Assembly: GCA_036852015.1 (NCBI GenBank)
Contig: JAANDG010000223.1
Location: 1 to 64,000, forward strand
Length of the DNA stretch: 64,000 nucleotides
Source: Pelodera strongyloides
Taxonomy: Eukaryota; Nematoda; Chromadorea; Rhabditida; Rhabditidae
Direction: 5' to 3'
Both the position numbers and the translations under genes were made by a program. Positions 36,276 through 45,500 of this stretch are shown piece by piece (position 1 is the stretch's first letter; each line of letters opens with the position of its first letter). Below the pieces are notes generated by a model. That model saw only the letters and a program-made list of their open reading frames with translations, did no database searches and had not been told where the DNA came from.

Positions 36276-39200
36276 ACAAACTGTCTCTCACAGACACTCT
36301 CCGTATCTATCTAGGCCGCTTCAGCGTTACCGCCGTAATCTCATCCTAGCATTATAATAAGTTGCAATTTTTTCGCTCTCGGTTTCGTAATAAACATTCA
36401 CGTACCTGTTCACAAACGCCTTATGTTGCAACAGTAAATGGCATAGTTGTAGGTGACCATTTGCCGCAGCCAAATGTAAAGCAGTCCTTCCGTTTTCATC
36501 AAAAACATCAATACGGGCATGGTGTTGGAGTAGGATCTGGGCCACTCCAGTGTGGCCACGAGCACACGCTTCAAGCAGAGGGGACCAGCCGTTCTGGATA
36601 CAGTATTATAAAGTGCGTCGCCTACTGCTCAGGATCTCTGCGGAACATGTCATTAGCAAACATTGACTTTGTATTTTCACCCTTGAATAACGGTGCACGC
36701 TTTTGAAGTGTAAAAACAAATTTTAAAATTTTAAAGTGCCTGACACATGCATTACTTTCAAATCTCTTGACCTTATGATGAGAAAATATTCTCTATAGTC
36801 ACATGAACTTACACATATATGTACAGAGATATGAACGAAAAAAGTATACATTCGAAGGTATATATAAATACTAATATTCTGCCCACTCACCTTATTCTGT
36901 TTATTTTGCACGATTTGCACAGCGCCGGCACCAATCTTGTTGACCATGGCGAGGAGGACCGCCTGGTTGCCGCTCCGCGCTGCCATATGCATTGCAGTCT
37001 CCATGGTCTTCTCTGATTGAACCTCGACCTATATAGATGTATTTGGTTATGAGATGGTTTTATTTTCCAGCTTTTCCCCATCAAACATTTAGTGGTATGG
37101 GTATAAGTTGATGTGGTCACCGTATTATCAATAAGGCTACCTAGGAAATGGGTGAACCCATTTGGGTAAGGTTCACTGTTTTTTTTCGTGGGCCTGCCCA
37201 TTTGGGGACCATTTCGTGACCAATTACTCTGTTTCCAGTGTGAATTATTACTGCTTATATAAGAAGATTTCGGAACTCAAAGTGATAATATAAGGATTGA
37301 ATATCGAAGTGTTTCATTGACATCGTTAATACAATGACACTCGCAACACATGATAAAGCATCGACATGCTTAGGCGACAATGACAACCAACAACTCCAAA
37401 CGAGCAGGGAAAAGCGACTGCCATGCCCTAAGAATATCCAACCTGTCCGCCGTAATCCACAAGTAAATTGATCAGTTTCGCATCTTCTCCTGAGAAATGA
37501 AGCTGTTCTGGTTGTATCTCCGCGGCATAATGCACTGCTGTCAGGCCTTCCTAAACAAAGTTTTATTGAAAGTTTGCGAAATAAATAAATAAACTTCTCT
37601 ACTTATAGCAATTTCTGTGTAAAGAACTGCGCGAATTTTTGTTCTGCAATAACGCTTGTGTATTATAAGTAACGATGAAACTTCAATATTCGTTATGTAT
37701 TGTTCAAAAGATAAATAACTTCTCAACTCACATTACTCCTTCTATTTACGTATTCCTTAATTGCTTCTGGGGTCATTTTCTCGAATAAATGAGAAAGAAT
37801 CAATTGTGCCGCATCAAAGTTGCAACTTTGACTCGCAACATGTAGAGGAGTTTCGCCCGTCTGGGAAGGAAGTAGGGCATCTGCTCCCTCACTTAGAAGC
37901 AGTCTGAAAGCAGAGACATAAAAGAGTATACGGCCAGAAATCGATATTGCATCTTATAACATAGGTGACGTCATCACTACCGTACTCAACATAGCTAGAA
38001 CGGATGCTCACTTCATAATTTCCTTGTTCCCATTCCGCGCAGCAATATGCAAACAAGTTTCTCCGTCTTCTTGAGAAACATTGGGTTGTCCGCCAGATTT
38101 CAACAACATCATTGCACATTCGCGAGCTTCATGTCCGGTCAGCGAGGCGGCTGAATTAGATTACGTCATTCCATAAAAATAAACAAACCCCAATCGAGAC
38201 CCTAAAAAATTTGTTTTACGCTTCAAGAACGTGCCGCTTTATTCAAGGGTGAAAATACAGATTTAATGTTAGCTCATGACATGTTCCGCAGAGGTCCTGA
38301 GCAGTAGGCGACGAGTTCCAGATTACAAATTGCTCGACCTCTTCGGTATAGGGCATCTTCGGCCTAGCTACGACAGCAACCTACCACAGCGAACCGTCTT
38401 GGAACATACAAAATAGATTAGCACATTATCTTAGTCATAGTTTCGTGGCTTTCTTTTCAAGTTTCTTACCAATATGCAGTGCAGTTTGTCCCAATTTCCC
38501 TCCTCGCACGTGGACGTCGGCTCCAGCCCCAAGAAGAGTTTCCACCACAGATGCCTTTCCGGATTGAACAGCAACGTGGAGAGCGGTGTAATTGTCCTGT
38601 AATTTACTAATTATGGTCTTTCACTAGGTAATTTAGTGAAATACTCTAACTAATTATCCAGAAATCCGGGCACAAACCTTGTCGGGAAATCCGGAGTTTA
38701 TTCACGAAATCATCTCTTCCTAAGATACGTTTCTGATATTTGGCATGTTCACTATTCTAATCGCGACGGTGATATTGCTGTTAGCGCTGGACGCGTATGC
38801 AATATGCAAATTTGTAATGTGATTTCGTCGGGAACTTGGCCAACGAGTTTATGCTATGCCAGAAATGGACAGCATTGTGTACTATTATGAAAAAGACATT
38901 GTCCAAACAAATTATTCACACACACAAAAACCGTACCTGCTATGTAAGCTGTGGAAAATACAAATAATATAGAATCACCGACCCTTGTTCTGATATCAAC
39001 ATTTGTTCCCTTTGTGATTAACATCTTGACAACTTCATTGAATCCAGCAGCAGCTGCAGAATGCAGTCCGAGAGCGCCTTTCTTGTTCGGCATGAACAAT
39101 GGAACTCCTGAATACATAAAATATGCAATTATTGTACTACATATTTAAACATAAACAATTGCGGTGTAACTACGTATACGAGCATAGGCATAGGTAAAAC

Positions 39201-42200
39201 AAACAAATGCGGTGTAACTACGTACACTAGCATAGGTAAAACATTGTCTCTGAAGCATTCAACATACAGTACTTTGTCATTCGAGACAAAGGGGAATACT
39301 GTATAATGATAATTTATTACGCACAAAGACAATCAAAGAAAGCATATAACACATGTAGAATGTAAAGCTACAAGACTATGGTATGACTAGGAAGTTCTAT
39401 AATCTTACTGTGTGACACTTATCTGTTTTGACACAAGTGGTTCAAAAACATACCTCTCTTCAAAAATGCCAGCGCTGTGGACGTGTGACCCGAGCAAGCG
39501 GCAATGTGTAGAAGTGTGGAGCCATCCTGGAGAAAATATAGCAAAAATTATGATTAGTTGAGCGTTTCATTTTGAGGAACTCAGGGACCGCGGTACCTCC
39601 CTCTCCTACGGTAATTTACGACACGTTCACTCTTGTAACTTTTCAAAGATGTAGATTAAAACGCGGGGTGACAATTGCGTTGTAAACAAAATTTATGCTA
39701 AAAATAAGGAATAAACATCGATATAAATATAATTGTACCTTAGTTCTAGCTCTTATTGATCCACCAAACTTGTCAATCAATGACTCCACACAAGCAGTGT
39801 GTCCCTTCTCAGCAGCCACGTGTACCGGAGTTTTGTCATCCTGAAAATATGTTTTCCTCGTCTATAAATCCTCGTCTATGACTTAGGGGTCGAAACGAGG
39901 TGACCCTCCCATATTTTGTATTCCTATTTATCGTATTCCTAATATTTTCAGATGTTATATAATTTAATTTAAATTTAATTTAGTTATATTTTTATACATA
40001 GAGTCGTGTAACTCCTCTACTTTTTGTTGTAATTATAACACACGCAATGACTATTACCTTTTACAACAAGAAAAATTGTTCTTTCAATGGAAACGCTCTT
40101 GGCTCTTGTATGTAATATTGAGTGAACATATTTCTTGAGGAATAGGCGAAAACTTAAACTGACCTTATCATGAAGATTCGCATCAGCTTTCAACTTGAAC
40201 ATCACCTTCAGTAGAGATAAATCACCGAGTTGCGCGACCTAAAGTAATGTTAATGACACGGAACTATTACTGTTGAAGCCTGGTGTGCATCAATTAAGAT
40301 GATGAAGAGAAAGCAATGTACATATAGCTAAGAAAACATTAGACTGTAGTCGGTTAGCAATCTGATAAAAGAAAAATGGAAAGGTGTATCATACAAGTGT
40401 AATCAGCCATAAACATATGAATAACTATATGTATACTGTGGGACAGTAATGAATCCCTTATAACGTTAGGACTCATTGAAGCTCACTGTCGTTGGGTAAT
40501 ATTTTCAATGTGTGATTTTCATTTGTTGACTAACGCGGTTCAGACCAAACATACCTCATGAAGTGGTGTCCTTCCGATATTATTCTGCGCATTCGCATCT
40601 TCACAACCTGCGTCTATAGCCACACGAACGGCATCTGAATAATTAATATAAGAGGTAAATAAGAAATACTAAAATATTGAAAGGAGGTGGAGTAACATGT
40701 CTAAGTTCGCGAACAAGTAACAATGTAGAAAGTGAACTAAAACTAGAGACTTACATGCAATATAATGGGAAACATAAGGTAGCCAATTAATGCATCAAGA
40801 AACCCCGCTTATTGTTAGTATATTTTATATCACATTTCTTCAAGAGTATATCTCGAAAAGACTCTCAACATATACCGTTATTCGCATATGCTTCAATATT
40901 TCTTCGCTCCTAATATGAGCCACGCTAGGTTTATAATGTGCTGTGTATTCCACAAATGGATATGTTTCACTGGAAAGTTATATTCTAAAGGAATCTGATA
41001 TATTATTCAGCTTCTTCGGCACAAGACCTTCTAATCAAAAATAAAAGAGCCACTACAACAGATGAGAGATATTTTTTTTGCGTATTTTTGAAGGAATGCA
41101 CATTATGATTATGGGTTTCCAAGTATCCCAAAAATTCGGTGTGATTCTGTCAATACTACCGTATTTCTGTACGAAACGTGCGTATCTTCTTATTATATAA
41201 AAGAGTAACTGTAGCGTAATTTGCATACCGATGTGCGTTACGGAAATGCACATTTCGTGTTCGGGTATAAAAAGAGTTTCGCGGCTCAATATCGAAGTAT
41301 GCATATGCAATTGTTTCCTATTATGTGAATTTCTAATGATACGTTTGAAGCTTTATATAAGTATGCTCATGCTAAACCAATCATATTTCCATGTAAGTCG
41401 CCTCAGGCGGCGTGAGCCGACTGGTATAATATAAAAAATAAAATAAAAAATATTCTCGTGTAGTTCCAATATACTGGAAATTTTCACCGTACTTGTAAAC
41501 CCCATTACATAACATTCATCTACCTACCCATCTGTCCCTTCCTGCAGGCCAGATGCAGAAGGTTGTCTCCTTGTGCGTCGACAGCACTTGCTTGCTGCGT
41601 TCGGTGACGCTGCAGCAGAAACTCGGCAACAATTGTGTTACCGCTCTAAATATTCACACTTTGTACATGAACCTCACCAAAGGTGTAAAAGTTGGTAGCT
41701 GGGTAAAACCGGCGGAGATAAATCGGCTTCCCGAGAAAATTGGCCTCCGGGAAGTTTAAAGGATCGCAGTCACTACAAATTCGTATTTTTTATTCGCTTT
41801 TCATTAATTGTTCAAGTATGTGAAGAAAACGACGATTCCAGCGCCAAAGTACGGCAAAACGAACTCAGGGAGAGAAATCCCTGTTTATGACTTTTACTTA
41901 TATACCGTAGTTTATAATTGCCCGTATAGAGTTTCATAATAAATACCCTGCAGTGATAAACCACGCGCCAGGTGTAACACTGCAGGCTGTTCACTCTCCA
42001 AGTACCCCTGGCAATTGCATATATGCACCGGCGTCGGTCATTTATCAAAACTCATTCTCATTGATTTCTCTCCCTGAGTTCCATTTTATGTGGATTTTTA
42101 TGGGCTGCATATTGTTTTATAAATATGCTTGCATCTAATAAAAATCGAATAAAAAAGTTGATTTTGAAGTGACTGCCTTCCTTTAAAGGCCGGTCCGTCC

Positions 42201-42437
42201 TGCTCCAGAAATGAACCGGACCCCGGTGCACCGTTTCTGCGGATTCGGTTGATATAACCCGGTACACTTTATTTTGTTATCTTTTTTTTGTACGTGATGA
42301 ATGAACTTATATAAAGTGTTATACGTAAATAGACATTGAAGAAATGAATATCGAAGTAATGAAGGAGACAACGGTCGATCCATAAGATTTGTTGACATAA
42401 CTCTCTCTAAGTTTTCATTGGAGTGATCTTACCTTGA

Positions 42438-42489
<52 letters not shown>

Positions 42490-42515
42490 AGAGAGAGAGA
42501 AAGAGAGAGAGAGAA

Positions 42516-42560
<45 letters not shown>

Positions 42561-45500
42561 GATGATCCCCACCTTGAGTGCCAAGTGAATGGGCCAATTC
42601 CCCTCCCCATCGGGCTCCATTGTCTGATCCATTTCATCCAAAATTCGCTTCACAATCGGAAGCGTTTTCTTCGATCTTCTCTCGCATGCAACGTGAAGAG
42701 CCAGCTGGTTCTTATTCTAAAGATCCTACATTAAAGCGAACTACCGGCCGGTTTTTGAAACACATCGTGGACAACTGAATTCGCGTATTTATGCTAATTT
42801 GCTCGAATTTAGCTCGATTTTTTATTATAATTTATGTTCATTTGCATAAGCTGCATAAGAATGCTGGTCTGCTCGATGTGTTTCCAAAACCGGCCGGTAT
42901 TTCGCTTTAAACATTTTTAATGGTGATAAGCTGTGTAGTGATAAGCTCGTTTTGCACGTCCATAATACAGTAGTTAGCTGCCATTTCAATGGAACGGGTA
43001 CGGGTTTGGTACCAAGCTCAGGGTCGAGTTTGTTACCCAAAATTGGTAGCAAACACGAGCGAAGAACCCGAGCAAGTTGTCCGTTGAGTTTCAGCTGACG
43101 AAGCTGGTTTGCCTGGTTCCTCGGAACCCATATGAGATACAGATATACAGACCGTTTTATTCTATATTTTCGGTGCACTAGTTTAAAAAAGAAGTAAATA
43201 GAGTTACAGTAATATAAGGAAAAATATAAATGAGAGTATTGAGAGATAAAGTGTATCATAAAGTGTAAAGTGTATCGTATATAATTAAGCGAATTAAACC
43301 GTACCCCAGCTGGTCTCTTCAGTAAGTCTCGATTTCTCACAATTACGCTTTCCAACATTTCGATTCCACTGTAAAGAGCAGCCAAATGAGCCGCGTTCCG
43401 TCGGTCCTGCAAGTAATACGGTAGAATTTCAAAAAATCGACAAATAGGTAAACGAGCCAGAACTTCAGGAGTCAGAACTCAGACCAATTATAAACTAAAA
43501 TTGAACGAAAATATAAAATAAGATCGGGCGAGGAGGATATGAAGGAATATCGTAGGAACACATACGTGGCTAGAATACTGTTTATAATTTATAGTGTGCC
43601 AGCCAGACGTTGGCCGGCGGCGTTTGTGCGCAAGCTAGTGGGGCTTGGAGTTATGGGTCTTTTCGGTGCTGAGTGCTAAGTTTGTGAAACAGAAGGTTAC
43701 CTTGGTCGTTGCATTGATATCTGCTCCTTTCTTCAAAAGGGTGTCGAATATTTGAATTTGTCCATCTTTTACGGCGAGAAGAGGTACGGTAAATCCATGC
43801 TGAAGTAGAGAAAATAATTAAAGCGATATACCGGCCGGTTTTTGAAACGCCTCGTGGACAACTGAATCCTTATGTAGTTATGCTGATTTACTCGAATTTA
43901 GCTCGAATTTTTATTCTAATTTATGTTCATTTGCATAGGCTGCATATGAATACTGGTGTACTCGATGTGTTTCAAAAACCGGTCGGTATTTCTCTTTTAG
44001 CACAAGAGTTTGGTTCATAAATCATTCTCGAAGAAAATAACCTTCTTGTACACGTGTCAAAGGTATACTCAAGCAAGGTACATAATTTTAGGAAACCCGT
44101 GAATCCTATGGTTATCCTCGGATATAAAAAACAATCAATGTATCGGAAAAAATTCAAAAGCATGGTAAACAAATTGAATTTCAATTGTACCTTCAAATTT
44201 CAAGTTCATTCAATTGTTGCTGAATATCTTTCAACATATTGATGCACACATTTAAGTTGTAAATAAATATTTTAATATTTAATAAATAAGTATCGATTAC
44301 CTGATCAGCGGTTGCAAAGTCGGCTCTGCTAATCATGTGCAGTTCATGTTCGACATCGTTCCATTGCTGTCTCTTGGCTAGATACAGTAGTCTCGTCTGT
44401 GGATCTGCCAGGCTGAGGTCTGCGGCGTCCATATCTCGTATCGATTCCTGTATATATTAAAGCGAAATACCGGCCGGTTTTTGAAACGCATCTCAAGTAC
44501 TTGCATTCCTATGTATTTATGCAAAGTGGGGTCTAATTGAGGTCTAGTTTTTATTCTAATTGTTGCTCATTTGCATATGCTGCATAAGAAAGCAGGTGTA
44601 CGCAATGCGTTTCAATAACCGGCCGGTATTTCGCTTTAATGAGGTCGAGGCATAAGACTAGTAATCTTAGACACTAAAGGACCTTATTTGGGGAGAAAAA
44701 CAAACCCTTTCAAACTAAAAGGATACTCCGCTCATTTGAATAGAGGTAACATGTAGCATTACAGGAAGAGAGAATCATCATTACTGTGGAAACAGCAGTG
44801 CTGGATTTTTTGCGAATAACTTCTCTTTTACTTAGCAAGCAAGTTTCATTATTTTCTTAAGACTCTACTTCAAGGTGCTTATGCTTTACGCATTTCTCAT
44901 AATTAATATGAATATAATTATCGATCGATCTAATGTACCCGTCTCTTGTCGTCTCCTTCCTCACTCGATGCCGTGCTCTCTCGGCTGGGCATCTTCGCAG
45001 TGAAGAATCCGCGCTTCCTTGACGTGGGACTATCGGGAATGGTAATTCGAGTCCGTCCATCAAGGCGGCGTACACCAAGATGATGATCCATATCGGAGCC
45101 TGAAGGGATTCGACAAATTGAAATTCTTGTACAGAGGGTTGTCAGGTTACGACTTATTGTTAGTTTTAGCCATCTACTGAAAGACACAAAATTCCAAGAA
45201 AGAGAAGCATTTCAGGAAGCATATTGCGAAAACCGCATTCCATAGCACCCAATATTCGCGGAGATTCCCCCGCGACTGTAATCATCCTCTACCTTACGTA
45301 TGATCATCACACATGTCAACATTATGATAAAAGTTTTGTAGTAAAGGAACGTTGGCTAATCAAATATGGTAGACCGTCGGTGGACGCTCGGAGGGAAACT
45401 CGAGTTTTGGGTGTCGATCAAGATGTGATTGAAATATGATTGAACTTTTGAATAAATAGAGCACACGAAGAAACGGAAACATCAACAACACTGTTATCAC

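Larger units (their letters stand above)
31107..43799 (-). other. trp-4: TRP-4 ankyrin-repeat domain (exons 7-33)
   Basis: Exons 43701-43799, 43305-43406, 42573-42716, 41528-41645, 40555-40634, 40164-40238, 39739-39840, 39454-39526, 38983-39107, 38470-38596, 38012-38150, 37732-37903, 37443-37550, 36891-37028, 36406-36593, 35947-36067, 35501-35623, 35169-35282, 34885-34941, 34669-34782, 33863-33958, 33476-33616, 33161-33265, 32876-32968, 31723-31827, 31397-31504, 31107-31223. Together about 1,028 residues, room for the 28-29 ankyrin repeats typical of TRPN, with cores such as TALHLAAANGH, TPLHLAAMNGH and TPLHLAAQSGH. Many exons are about one repeat long (93-117 bp). The 34669-34782 acceptor (TTGAAG) is weak but gives a perfect frame. 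Confidence 0.92.

Noticed and set aside
36605..36725. Could the R2 repeat be an unrecognised trp-4 exon?
   Set aside because: Other copies lie in introns and in intergenic DNA in both orientations, and neighbouring trp-4 exons join in phase without it.
42407..42450. Possible extra trp-4 exon ending GCTCAAG|GTAAGATC
   Set aside because: A good donor, but only microsatellite precedes it, and exon 9 already joins exon 10 in phase with a continuous ankyrin repeat.
44193..44300. Open frame continuing exon 6 past GATCAG|GTAATCG
   Set aside because: Splicing at GTAATCG gives a perfect join to exon 7; the continuation is AT-rich intron.
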